Source of the DNA: Streptomyces chattanoogensis
GTDB taxonomy: Bacteria; Actinomycetota; Actinomycetes; Streptomycetales; Streptomycetaceae
Reading direction: 5' to 3'
Length of the DNA: 64,000 nucleotides
Assembly: GCF_001294335.1 (NCBI RefSeq)
Contig: NZ_LGKG01000090.1
Span: 1 to 64,000, forward strand
This document shows positions 11,544 through 23,867 of the stretch, piece after piece. The notes under the pieces are model-generated. The model was given only the letters and a program-made list of their open reading frames with translations, did no database searches and was not told the DNA's origin. The number at the start of each line of letters is the position of its first letter. Position 1 is the stretch's first letter. The position numbers were made by a program, and so were the translations under genes.

Positions 11544-12983
11544 GTGAGCCAGCAGCCGCCCCGCCGTCACGGCACCCGTAAGCCCTATCGCCGCCCGCAG
11601 AAGGACCCGGTCCGGATCCTTGCGTTCGAGGCGCTGCGGGCCGTCGACGAGCGGGACGCCTACGCGAACCTCGTGCTGCCGCCGCTGCTGCGCAAGGCGC
11701 GCGAGGGCGGCGATTTCGACAGCCGGGACGCGGCGCTGGCGACGGAGCTGGTGTACGGCTCGCTGCGCCGGCAGGGCACCTACGACGCGATCATCGCGCA
11801 GTGCGTGGACCGGCCGCTGCGGGAGGTCGACCCGCCGGTGCTGGACGTGCTGACGCTCGGCGCGCACCAGCTGCTCGGCACCCGGATTCCCACCCATGCC
11901 GCCGTCAGCGCCAGCGTCGAGCTGGCGCGGGTGGTGCTCGGCGACGGGCGCGCGAAGTTCGTCAACGCGGTCCTGCGCAAGGTCGCCGCCCACGATCTGG
12001 ACGGCTGGCTGGAGCGGGTCGCGCCCGACTACGACGAGGACCCCGAGGACCACCTCGGTGTGGTGCACGCCCATCCGCGCTGGATCGTCTCCGCCCTGTG
12101 GGACGCGCTCGGCGGCGGCCGGGCGGGCATCGAGGACCTCCTGGAGGCGGACAACGAACGCCCCGAGGTGACACTGGTGGCCCGGCCGGGCCGGTCCACC
12201 GCCGAGGAGCTGGTCGCCGCCGTCGGCGAGGACAGCGCGCTGCCGGGCCGCTGGTCCCCGTACGCGGTGCGGCTCGCGGAGGGCGGTGAGCCGGGCGCGC
12301 TGGACGCCGTGCGCGAGGGCCGCGCCGGTGTGCAGGACGAGGGCAGCCAGCTGGTCGCGCTCGCGCTGGCCAATGCGCCGCTGGACGGCCCCGACCGGGC
12401 CTGGCTGGACGGCTGCGCGGGCCCCGGCGGCAAGGCGGCGCTGCTGGCTGCGCTGGCCGCGCAGCGCGGAGCCGCCCTGCTGGCCTCCGAGAAGCAGCCG
12501 CACCGCGCCCGCCTGGTGGCCCGCGCCCTCGACGGCAACCCCGGCCCGTACCAGGTCATCGCCGCCGACGGCACCCGCCCCGCTTGGCGCCCCGGCTCCT
12601 TCGACCGCGTCCTGGTGGACGTCCCGTGCACGGGCCTGGGCGCCCTCCGCCGCCGCCCCGAGGCCCGCTGGCGCCGCCGCCCCGAGGACCTGGACGGCTT
12701 CGCCCCCCTCCAGCGCGACCTGCTCCGCCAGGCCCTGGCGGCCGTCCGCATCGGCGGCGTCGCCGGCTACGCGACCTGCTCGCCGCACCTCGCCGAGACC
12801 CGCGCCGTGGTCGACGACGTCATCAAGGGCCGTGGCGGCCCAGCGGTCGACGTGGAGTTCATCGACGCCCGGCCGCTGATGCCGGGGGTCCCGGCGCTCG
12901 GTGACGGGCCGGATGTGCAGCTGTGGCCGCATCTGCACGGCACGGACGCGATGTACCTGGCGCTGTTGCGGCGTACGGGCTGA
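11544..12983 (+). CDS. rsmB: 16S rRNA (cytosine-967-C5)-methyltransferase
   Basis: The 479-residue protein methylates C967 of 16S rRNA with SAM. The N-terminal NusB-like domain covers about residues 20-160 (ILAFEALRAVDERDAYANLV). The Rossmann methyltransferase part has LDGCAGPGGKAALL for SAM binding, DVPCTGLGALRRRPEARW with the catalytic cysteine, and YATCSPHLAET with the second cysteine that releases the enzyme. GTG 11544 starts the frame. It lies downstream of fmt and probably shares its transcript. Confidence 0.95.
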   Translation: MSQQPPRRHGTRKPYRRPQKDPVRILAFEALRAVDERDAYANLVLPPLLRKAREGGDFDSRDAALATELVYGSLRRQGTYDAIIAQCVDRPLREVDPPVLDVLTLGAHQLLGTRIPTHAAVSASVELARVVLGDGRAKFVNAVLRKVAAHDLDGWLERVAPDYDEDPEDHLGVVHAHPRWIVSALWDALGGGRAGIEDLLEADNERPEVTLVARPGRSTAEELVAAVGEDSALPGRWSPYAVRLAEGGEPGALDAVREGRAGVQDEGSQLVALALANAPLDGPDRAWLDGCAGPGGKAALLAALAAQRGAALLASEKQPHRARLVARALDGNPGPYQVIAADGTRPAWRPGSFDRVLVDVPCTGLGALRRRPEARWRRRPEDLDGFAPLQRDLLRQALAAVRIGGVAGYATCSPHLAETRAVVDDVIKGRGGPAVDVEFIDARPLMPGVPALGDGPDVQLWPHLHGTDAMYLALLRRTG

Positions 12984-13022
12984 GCGGGGCGGTCCGGCGC
13001 TCGACCCGACTACGTTCTGCTC

Positions 13023-15592
<2,570 letters not shown>

Positions 15593-15613
15593 GGCAGCAG
15601 CCCGCAGCACGTC

Positions 15614-15643
15614 CCGCCCCGGCCGGTCCCCCGGCCGGGGCGG
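15614..15643 (+). terminator. Terminator after icd
   Basis: A perfect 13-bp GC stem (15614-15626 with 15631-15643) with a 4-base loop is followed by TTCC. It stands between icd and rpe. Confidence 0.85.
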
Positions 15644-15669
15644 TTCCGTGTGCAGGTCATACTGGTGGC

Positions 15670-16350
15670 ATGGCCTTGATCAACCCCAGCATCCTGTCCG
15701 CCGACTTCGCCCGCCTCGCCGAGGAGGCGAAGGCCGTCGAGGGCGCCGACTGGCTCCACGTCGACGTCATGGACAACCACTTCGTTCCGAACCTCACGCT
15801 CGGCGTGCCGGTCGTCGAGTCGCTGCGCAAGGCGACGGACACCCCTCTCGACCTGCACCTGATGATCGAGGACCCGGACCGCTGGGCGCCGCAGTACGTC
15901 GAGGCCGGGGCCGGGTCCGTCACCTTCCACGCGGAGGCCGCGGCGGCGCCCGTACGGCTGGCGCGGGAGATCCGGGCCAAGGGCGCGCGGGCGTCGATGG
16001 CGCTCAAGCCCGCCACCCCGATCGAGCCGTACGAGGACCTGCTCCCCGAGCTCGACATGCTGCTGATCATGACCGTGGAGCCGGGCTTCGGCGGCCAGGC
16101 GTTCCTGGACATCATGCTGCCCAAGATCCGCCGCACCCGGGAGCTGATCTCGAAGCACGGGCTGCAGCTGTGGCTCCAGGTGGACGGCGGGGTCTCCGAG
16201 TCGACCATCGAGCGGTGTGCGGAGGCGGGCGCCGATGTGTTCGTGGCCGGTTCCGCGGTCTACGGCGCGGACGACCCGGCCAAGGCGGTGCGGGATCTTC
16301 GAGAGAAGGCCGCGGCGGCGACGGCGGCGAGCTGGGGCTGCGCGCACTGA
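15670..16350 (+). CDS. rpe: Ribulose-phosphate 3-epimerase
   Basis: The 226-residue TIM-barrel enzyme interconverts ribulose 5-phosphate and xylulose 5-phosphate in the pentose phosphate pathway. Motifs are [13 protein letters not shown] at the N-terminus, [15 protein letters not shown] (metal and catalytic residues), [21 protein letters not shown] and [14 protein letters not shown] 15670 gives the standard start. A 7-bp hairpin at 16375-16392 may end the transcript before the next regulator. Confidence 0.96.
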   Translation: MALINPSILSADFARLAEEAKAVEGADWLHVDVMDNHFVPNLTLGVPVVESLRKATDTPLDLHLMIEDPDRWAPQYVEAGAGSVTFHAEAAAAPVRLAREIRAKGARASMALKPATPIEPYEDLLPELDMLLIMTVEPGFGGQAFLDIMLPKIRRTRELISKHGLQLWLQVDGGVSESTIERCAEAGADVFVAGSAVYGADDPAKAVRDLREKAAAATAASWGCAH

Positions 16351-16522
16351 GACGCAGGGGGCGCATGGGGCGGACCGCCTCCTGTGAGGCGGACCGTGCC
16401 GCGGGTTGTCCGAGTCGCAACCGAGCGTTCACGGCCGTCGGAGCGGTCATGGTCCCCGTACACCTCATGTTTCTGAAAGGATGAGCAAAGACTCGATCAG
16501 ATGCGCAAAAGGGGAGAAATTC

Positions 16523-17539
16523 GTGGTAGCCAGCCGCCCACAGTCCGGAATGGGCCCCGCCGAGCTGGTGCAGGCGGCGGCGATGGCCCGCCGCTTCTAT
16601 CTTGAGGGCAAGTCCAAGATCCAGATCGCGGACGAGTTCGGCGTCAGCCGGTTCAAGGTCGCCCGTGTGCTGGAGACGGCACTGGAGCGCGATCTCGTAC
16701 GGATCGAGATCCGGGTGCCCTCCGAACTCGACGCCGAACGCTCCGACGCGCTGCGGGCCCGCTACGGCCTGCGGCACGCCGTCGTCGTCGAGTCGCCCGC
16801 GGACGCCTCCGAAGACGCCGCGGACCCCGAGAACCTCGGTGAGGTGGCCGCCGACCTGCTCGGCGAGCTGGTCGCCGAGGGCGATGTCCTGGGCCTGGCG
16901 TGGGGCCGCTCGACCATCCACATGGCGGCCGCGCTGCACCGCCTCCCGCCGTGCACCGTCGTCCAGCTGACCGGCGTCTACGACGCGGGCACCGCCGACC
17001 GCGGCTCGGTCGAGGCGGTCCGCCGCGCGGCCGACGTCTCCGGCGGCGAGGCGCACCCGATCTATGCGCCGATGCTCCTGCCCGACTCGGCGACCGCCGC
17101 CGCGCTGCGCGGCCAGACCGGCATCGCCCGGGCCTTCGAGTACTTCGACAAGGTCACCGTCGCCTGTGTCTCCATCGGCTCCTGGGAGCCGGGCGTCTCG
17201 ACGGTCTACGACATGCTGAGCGAGGAGGAGCGCGAGCACTACGCCTCGCTGGGCGCGGCCGCCGAAATGTCCGCGCACCTCTTCGACGCGGAGGGCCGCC
17301 GGATCGGCCGGGACCTCGGCGAACGCTGCATCACGGTGGAGGCCGACCGGCTGCGCCGGATCCCCGAGGTCGTCGCGATCGCGGGCGGCCGCCGCAAGGC
17401 CGCGGCGATCGGCGCGGTACTGCGCTCCGGCCTGGTCACCAGCCTGGTGACGGACACCGCTGCCGCCGACCATCTGCTCCTGGAGACCGGCCCGGGGCCG
17501 CGCCCCGCCCTCGACCGGGCGGACCCGGACGGGTCCTGA
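16523..17539 (+). CDS. SorC/DeoR-type sugar-binding transcriptional regulator
   Basis: A 338-residue SorC-family regulator. The N-terminal helix-turn-helix is in FYLEGKSKIQIADEFGVSRF (residues about 28-50). The rest is the SorC effector domain, related to phosphosugar isomerases, with GLAWGRSTIHMAAALH and VQLTGVYDAG. Such proteins sense phosphorylated sugars. GTG 16523 has a strong AAGGGGAG seven bases upstream. ATG 16481, in frame further up, has AAAGG directly abutting and is less likely. Its place after rpe suggests, but does not prove, control linked to pentose phosphates. Confidence 0.88.
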   Translation: MVASRPQSGMGPAELVQAAAMARRFYLEGKSKIQIADEFGVSRFKVARVLETALERDLVRIEIRVPSELDAERSDALRARYGLRHAVVVESPADASEDAADPENLGEVAADLLGELVAEGDVLGLAWGRSTIHMAAALHRLPPCTVVQLTGVYDAGTADRGSVEAVRRAADVSGGEAHPIYAPMLLPDSATAAALRGQTGIARAFEYFDKVTVACVSIGSWEPGVSTVYDMLSEEEREHYASLGAAAEMSAHLFDAEGRRIGRDLGERCITVEADRLRRIPEVVAIAGGRRKAAAIGAVLRSGLVTSLVTDTAAADHLLLETGPGPRPALDRADPDGS

Positions 17540-17693
17540 CGGACGGGGCCTGACGGCGCCGGTGCCGTGCCCGCCCCGGCGGTCACCGGCGGGCAGCGCG
17601 GCCGCGGCTGTGACAGCATCGGCGCCAGGAAGCGGCCGGAGGCGGCCGGGAGCCCGGGACGGCTCCCGGACGATGCAGCAGGGCGGTGTGGCG

Positions 17694-18164
17694 ATGAGGC
17701 TCCCGGATGGTGGCGGTTCCGTACCCCGGCCGCTGGCGGCGGTGCTCGACGGCAGTACGCCGCCGGGGGTGCTGTCCTGGCCCGCGGAGCGGCCGGTGGA
17801 CGATGCGCTGGCCGCGGCCCGGGACTCCGGGTGGAGCGGCGCGGTCCTCGATCTGGAAGGGGCCGCGGACAAGGCGGAGTTCATGGAGCGGTGCGCCCGT
17901 GCGCTGCGGCTGCCGCACTGGTTCGGCCGCAACTGGGACGCGCTCGCCGACTGCCTCACCGATCTGTCCTGGTGCCCCGCCGAAGGCGGCCGGCTGCTGG
18001 TCCTCACCGGCTGGCAGGGGTACGCGGCGGCCGTGCCGGAGGAGTGGCGGGTCTTCGAGGGGGTGCTCGCCGACGCGGTCGGATACTGGCGCGAAACCGA
18101 CACCGGGCTGACCGTGATCATGGCGCGCGGCCCGGCGCGACGGGGTCGGCAGGGGGCTTTGTAG
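17694..18164 (+). CDS. Barstar-family protein
   Basis: A 156-residue protein with a barstar-like domain in its C-terminal half: MERCARALRLPHWFGRNWDA followed by LADCLTDLSWCP, with the typical Phe-Gly-Arg-Asn-Trp-Asp-Ala signature. Barstar proteins inhibit barnase-type ribonucleases. No ribonuclease gene is adjacent, so the partner is not visible. ATG 17694 is supported by AGGGCGG upstream; GTG 17688 is an alternative. The first 50 residues are a Pro/Gly-rich extension. Confidence 0.8.
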   Translation: MRLPDGGGSVPRPLAAVLDGSTPPGVLSWPAERPVDDALAAARDSGWSGAVLDLEGAADKAEFMERCARALRLPHWFGRNWDALADCLTDLSWCPAEGGRLLVLTGWQGYAAAVPEEWRVFEGVLADAVGYWRETDTGLTVIMARGPARRGRQGAL

Positions 18165-18246
18165 CTACCTCCAGGGGCGGGTGTCGCATCGCACGAAAGG
18201 AACACCGGTTCGCTTGTTCGCGTGGTGATGAGGGATGATGTCCTAG

Positions 18247-19767
<1,521 letters not shown>

Positions 19768-19803
19768 CCCGCCCACGGGACCGCGGTCCCGTAACGGCTG
19801 TTG

Positions 19804-19840
19804 ACCGGCCCCGCACCGAATCATCCGGTGCGGGGCCGGT
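19804..19840 (+). terminator. Terminator after guaB1
   Basis: A perfect 15-bp stem (19804-19818 with 19826-19840) with a 7-base loop lies 37 bases after the guaB1 stop and is followed by GTTGT. Confidence 0.88.
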
Positions 19841-20000
19841 GTTGTATCGCGCCGGGGCGTCTCCGCCGGTGTCCGTCCGCGTCGCACCGGGGCGCCGACA
19901 CCCCGTCATATGACGTTCCCCACAGTGTCCACCGGTGTGTCGGCGCCATGTCCCCCGCGGGAAGGGCCCGTTGTGCGGCGGGCCCGGCGGCGCGTCCACC

Positions 20001-20117
20001 ATGCAAGATCGAACGGTGGCGCGCAACGAACCACCGCCCGCCGCTCCGGTGCGCAACGATCGGCCGCGACTGCGCAAGGAACCCGCATTACGGCAGGTCA
20101 GGAGCGCCCCGTAAGGT
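20001..20117 (+). promoter_or_regulatory. Phased GCGCAA boxes and promoter of the permease-lrp operon
   Basis: Four GCAA cores occur at 20003, 20023, 20053 and 20074, spaced 20, 30 and 21 bp, so they lie on one face of the helix. The last three are GCGCAACGAA, GCGCAACGAT and GCGCAAGGAA. Fourteen bases after the last core begins a candidate -35 (TTACGG, 20088-20093), with an 18-bp spacer and -10 TAAGGT (20112-20117). The same arrangement stands before the amidase operon at 28690-28788. The rest of the 480-base gap after guaB1 holds the terminator and no gene. Confidence 0.65.
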
Positions 20118-20247
20118 CTGCGCTGTACGTGGAGTGGCGGCGACCGCTTGCTCGGCGGTCTCCCGCTGCGGGTTGCTTTGTGCTGCCCTGATGCGGAGCG
20201 CTGCCGGTCGTCGCCACCCGACCGGCAGCGATGAAGGAGCCACCCCA

Positions 20248-21720
20248 GTGTTGGAGCACGGCGCCGCCCCGCCCGCAGGGGCCACCGAACCCCGACCGCC
20301 CGCCCCCGGAGGTCTCGGTACCCGCCTGATGCGGCGCAAGCCCGTCGAACGGCTGGTCGCCGAGGGCGGCCAGGGCGAGGGCGGCTCGCTCCGCCGCTCG
20401 ATGGGTATGTGGCAGCTGACCATGATCAGCATCGGTGCCACCCTCGGCACCGGAATCTTCGTCGTCCTCGGCGAGGCCGTCCCGGACGCCGGGCCCGCGG
20501 TCATCATCTCGTTCGTCATCGCCGGCATCACGGCCCTTTTCTCCGCGCTCTCCTACGCGGAACTGGCCGGCAGCATCCCCGTCTCCGGGTCGTCGTACTC
20601 GTACGCCTACGCCACCCTCGGCGAACTGGTCGCCTGGGTCTGCGGCTGGTGCCTGATCCTGGAGTACGGGGTCTCGGTCGCGGCCGTCGCCGTGGGCTGG
20701 GGGCAGTACCTGAACGAGCTGCTGGCGGGCACCGTCGGGTTCACCCTTCCCGACGCGCTCTCCCAGCCGCCCGGTGACGGCGGCTACTTCAACCTGCCGG
20801 CGCTCGTGGTGGTCCTGCTCGCCATGGTCTTCCTGCTGGGCGGGGCCAAGGAGAGCGCCCGCGCCAACACCATCATGGTGGCCGTCAAGATCGTCGCGCT
20901 GCTGCTGTTCTGCGGCGTCGCCATCCAGGGCGTGCGCTCCGGCAACTACGCCGACTTCATGCCGCTGGGCATGACCGGTGTCAGCGCCGCCGGCGCCACC
21001 CTCTTCTTCTCCTACATCGGCTTCGACGCCGCCTCCACGGCCGGTGAGGAGGCCAAGAACCCGCAGCGCGACCTGCCGCGCGCGATCATGCTCTCGCTGA
21101 TCATCGTCACCGCGCTGTACTGCCTGGTCGCCGCGATCGCGGTCGGCGCGATGCCGTGGAAGAAGTTCGAGGGCTCGGAGGCCGCCCTGGCCGGGATCAT
21201 GAAGGACGTCTCCGGACAGGACTTCTGGGCCGTGCTGCTCGCCTTCGGCGCGGTCATCGCCATCGCCAGCGTCGTGCTGACCGTCCTCTACGGCCAGACC
21301 CGCATCCTGTTCGCGATGTCCCGGGACGGCCTGGTGCCCAAGGTGTTCTCCAAGGTGCACGCCAAGACCGGCGCGCCCCGGGCCAACACCGTGATCGTCT
21401 CGCTGTTCTGCGGGGTGCTCGCCGCGGCCATCCCGCTCGGCCAGCTGGCCGATGCCACCAGCATCGGCACGCTCTTCGCGTTCGCGCTGGTCAACGTGGC
21501 GGTGGTGGTGCTGCGCTACACCCGCCCGAACATGGCGCGCACCTTCCGTACGCCGTTCTCTCCGCTCTTCCCCGTCATCGGCTTCCTGCTGTGCATCTAC
21601 ATGATGGGCAGCCTCGACGCCATTACCTGGATCGTCTTCGGGGTCTGGATGGCCGTCGGCCTTGTGGTCTACTTCGGATACGGCATGCGCCGCTCCCGAT
21701 TGGCCACGGCAGAGAAATGA
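20248..21720 (+). CDS. APC-family amino-acid permease (cationic amino-acid transporter type)
   Basis: A 490-residue membrane protein with about twelve hydrophobic segments. The first conserved segment reads MWQLTMISIGATLGTGIFVV, the substrate-backbone-binding signature of APC transporters, and FSYIGFDAASTAGEEAKNPQ is typical of the CAT (basic amino acid) branch. GTG 20248 is chosen because GAAGGAG stands eight bases upstream. The Lrp gene starts ten bases after its stop. Uptake of a basic amino acid would fit the co-regulated monooxygenase-amidase operon; substrate is inferred only. Confidence 0.88.
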   Translation: MLEHGAAPPAGATEPRPPAPGGLGTRLMRRKPVERLVAEGGQGEGGSLRRSMGMWQLTMISIGATLGTGIFVVLGEAVPDAGPAVIISFVIAGITALFSALSYAELAGSIPVSGSSYSYAYATLGELVAWVCGWCLILEYGVSVAAVAVGWGQYLNELLAGTVGFTLPDALSQPPGDGGYFNLPALVVVLLAMVFLLGGAKESARANTIMVAVKIVALLLFCGVAIQGVRSGNYADFMPLGMTGVSAAGATLFFSYIGFDAASTAGEEAKNPQRDLPRAIMLSLIIVTALYCLVAAIAVGAMPWKKFEGSEAALAGIMKDVSGQDFWAVLLAFGAVIAIASVVLTVLYGQTRILFAMSRDGLVPKVFSKVHAKTGAPRANTVIVSLFCGVLAAAIPLGQLADATSIGTLFAFALVNVAVVVLRYTRPNMARTFRTPFSPLFPVIGFLLCIYMMGSLDAITWIVFGVWMAVGLVVYFGYGMRRSRLATAEK

Positions 21721-21730
21721 TCCACCCGCA

Positions 21731-22186
21731 GTGCGACTGAACGAACTCGACGAACGCATCGTCCACGCCCTCGCCGAGGACGCCCGCCGCAGCTATGCCG
21801 ACATCGGCCAGGAGGTCGGGCTCTCCGCCCCGGCCGTCAAACGCCGCGTCGACCGGCTGCGGGCCGAGGGCGCGATCACGGGATTCACCGTACGGGTCGA
21901 TCCCGCCGCGCTCGGCTGGGAGACCGAGGGGTTCATCGAGCTCTACTGCAGCCGCAACACCTCGCCAGAGGCGATCCACCGCGGCCTGTCGCGCTATCCG
22001 GAAGTGGCGTCCGCCTCCACCGTCACCGGTGAGGCGGACGCCATCGTCCAGGTCTTCGCCGCCGATATGCGGCACTTCGAGCGGGTCCTGGAACGCATCG
22101 CGGGCGAACCGTTCGTGGAACGGACGAAGTCCGTGCTGGTGCTCTCTCCGCTGCTGCGGCGGTTCGGGTCGGGCGCGCCGGGCTAG
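21731..22186 (+). CDS. Lrp/AsnC-family transcriptional regulator
   Basis: A 151-residue regulator with an N-terminal helix-turn-helix (LNELDERIVHALAEDARRSY, then IGQEVGLSAPAVKRRVDRLR) and a C-terminal RAM/ligand domain (SRYPEVASASTVTGEADAIV). Lrp proteins form octamers that wrap DNA at helically phased sites and respond to amino acids. GTG 21731 is ten bases after the permease stop, with no strong ribosome site, so it is probably coupled. It is the natural candidate to bind the phased GCGCAA boxes at 20001-20080 and 28690-28748. Confidence 0.92.
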   Translation: MRLNELDERIVHALAEDARRSYADIGQEVGLSAPAVKRRVDRLRAEGAITGFTVRVDPAALGWETEGFIELYCSRNTSPEAIHRGLSRYPEVASASTVTGEADAIVQVFAADMRHFERVLERIAGEPFVERTKSVLVLSPLLRRFGSGAPG

Positions 22187-22256
22187 GGCCGCGGCGCACC
22201 GGACCGGACGCCGCGTGCCCACCCTGCGGGCACACGACGGGAAGGTAACGGCGGAA

Positions 22257-22292
22257 GGTACGACCCCCGGGGCACGCCCCGGGGGTCGTACC
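22257..22292 (+). terminator. Terminator after the permease-lrp operon
   Basis: A perfect 16-bp stem (22257-22272 with 22277-22292) has a 4-base loop and is followed by GTTT. The remaining bases to 22563 carry TTGACT at 22351-22356, which could be a -35 box, but I found no convincing -10 partner. Confidence 0.9.
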
Positions 22293-22563
22293 GTTTCCGC
22301 CTGCGCCCGTGCGGGCCTGTGGCGTCCAACTGGCTCCCGCCATCGGGCAGTTGACTCTCGTGCGCGCGGAGTCGCCCGGTGCGCCGACCGGAGCCCGGCT
22401 CCGTTGCGTGTGACGCCTCCGATGAATGATCGCGATACGGCCGATGCACGGCGTCGGGACGGCCGCAACATTCGCTGCCTAGCGTGCCGGGCACGGGTGC
22501 TTCCCAGCGCCCGTACCAGGTCCGAAGAGCTCGGACGCACCGCGCATCCATGAAGGAGCAGCC

Positions 22564-22959
22564 ATGTCCCAGCACGCCATGTCACCCGCCCGCCGCAAGC
22601 GCACCGGGGTGCGCGCCGCCCTCACCGTCGCGGTGGCCGGCGCGGCCCTCGCCGTACCGGCGACCTCGGCGTTCGCCATGCCCACGGACTACGTCAAGGA
22701 GGTCAAGGTCGACAACGGCGACACCCTCGAGCTGAACGGCAACAACGACACCGTCACCGTCAAGGACCCCGAGCACGGCGTCACGGGTGAGCTGAACGTG
22801 AACAAGACCGGTCCGGTGCAGAGCCGGATGGACCCGAACGGGACCTACACCCTGAAGCTCCCGAAGCCCGCGGCGCAGGCCGATGCCACCCCCACGGTCG
22901 TCTACAAGCACGACGGCAAGACCGTGAAGACCTTCGCCCTGCCGCACGGCCCCGGCTGA
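22564..22959 (+). CDS. Small secreted protein of unknown function
   Basis: A 131-residue protein with a clear signal peptide: basic start (ARRKRTG), hydrophobic core AALTVAVAGAALAVPA and cleavage near SAFA-MP around residue 39. The mature part is small and hydrophilic, with alternating Asp/Asn/Thr/Lys segments (KVDNGDTLELNGNNDTVTVK) that suggest beta strands. GAAGGAG stands six bases before ATG 22564. I do not recognise a family. A hairpin at 22995 ends the unit. Confidence 0.8.
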   Translation: MSQHAMSPARRKRTGVRAALTVAVAGAALAVPATSAFAMPTDYVKEVKVDNGDTLELNGNNDTVTVKDPEHGVTGELNVNKTGPVQSRMDPNGTYTLKLPKPAAQADATPTVVYKHDGKTVKTFALPHGPG

Positions 22960-22994
22960 CAGCTCACGGCCGACGGCTGACCGTCCCGGCCGAC

Positions 22995-23031
22995 GGCGGC
23001 CCCCGCCCCACTCTCCGCGGCGGGGGCCGCC
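22995..23031 (+). terminator. Terminator after the small secreted protein
   Basis: A perfect 13-bp stem (22995-23007 with 23019-23031) with an 11-base loop lies 36 bases after the stop codon. Confidence 0.8.
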
Positions 23032-23138
23032 TCGCCGCGTGTGCGGACGCCGGGTTGCCGCAATGCGGGGCAGCGAACATGATCGGTCCTGCTGTGTCCC
23101 GTCGTCGTCCCCCACCGCCTCTGCCGTCTGGAATCGCC

Positions 23139-23867
23139 GTGCCGCTGCTCCGTTCCCTGCCCGTCCCCGGCCCCGCACGGGCGACGGCCCTGGCGGTCGC
23201 GACGGTGAGCACCGCGGCGCTCCTGGGCGGCTGTACGGGGACCGGGGCCCCCAAGAGCGCCGGTCACACCCCTGTCGCCTCTGCTCCGGCGCAGCTGTGG
23301 CCCAAGCGCCCGCCCGCACCGCCGCCCACACCGGACACGGAGAGCTACACCGGGCCGACGCCCGTCCCGGGGTTGCCCGAGGTGTCGTCTGGGGACATCC
23401 GCAAGGTGTCCGCGCTCTCCGTCGTCAACGCCCAGGACGCCGCGGACGCCCGCGCCTCCGCGCCGGCCTTCGAGGACGCCACCCTGAAGAAGATCGCCCG
23501 GTGTACCGACGCGCCGAAGTCCTGCCCCGTACGCGCCCCCGAGTACCACGATCTGACGGGCGACGGGAAGGACGAGCTGATCATCGGCATCGAGAGCGGG
23601 AATCACATCCTCACCGTGTGGGCCTACATGCTCAAGAACGGGGTGGTGAACCGGATCCTGGACACCGCCGGGACCGCGACGGCGGTGGAGGTGGCGGAGG
23701 GTGACCTGATCATGCGGGAGCCCGCGGACAAGCCCGGGTACGAGACCCGCACGGTGCACGCCTGGGACGCGAAGAACCAGATCATGGTGATCCGGGAGAC
23801 GGAGTACGACCGGCGGACGCCCTCCTCCGGCTCCTCCGCCTCCCCGGGGCCGGAGCGGACGCGGTGA
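23139..23867 (+). CDS. Lipoprotein, probable partner of the adjacent histidine kinase
   Basis: A predicted lipoprotein: hydrophobic helix ATALAVATVSTAALLGG followed by the lipobox cysteine (Cys32 from GTG 23139). A Pro-rich linker leads to a domain with DLTGDGKDELIIG, an FG-GAP-like calcium-loop motif. Its stop overlaps the kinase start as GTGA, so the two are translationally coupled. The organisation recalls CseA-CseC, where a lipoprotein modulates a kinase. The start is uncertain; GTG 23094 and ATG 23079 are in frame, and 23139 is chosen for a normal signal-peptide length. Confidence 0.8.
   Translation: MPLLRSLPVPGPARATALAVATVSTAALLGGCTGTGAPKSAGHTPVASAPAQLWPKRPPAPPPTPDTESYTGPTPVPGLPEVSSGDIRKVSALSVVNAQDAADARASAPAFEDATLKKIARCTDAPKSCPVRAPEYHDLTGDGKDELIIGIESGNHILTVWAYMLKNGVVNRILDTAGTATAVEVAEGDLIMREPADKPGYETRTVHAWDAKNQIMVIRETEYDRRTPSSGSSASPGPERTR

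Noticed and set aside
18205..18225. LexA box before guaB1 (GGTTCGCTTGTTCGCG)
   Set aside because: The two TTCG elements are direct, not inverted, so it does not fit the CGAAC-N4-GTTCG operator.
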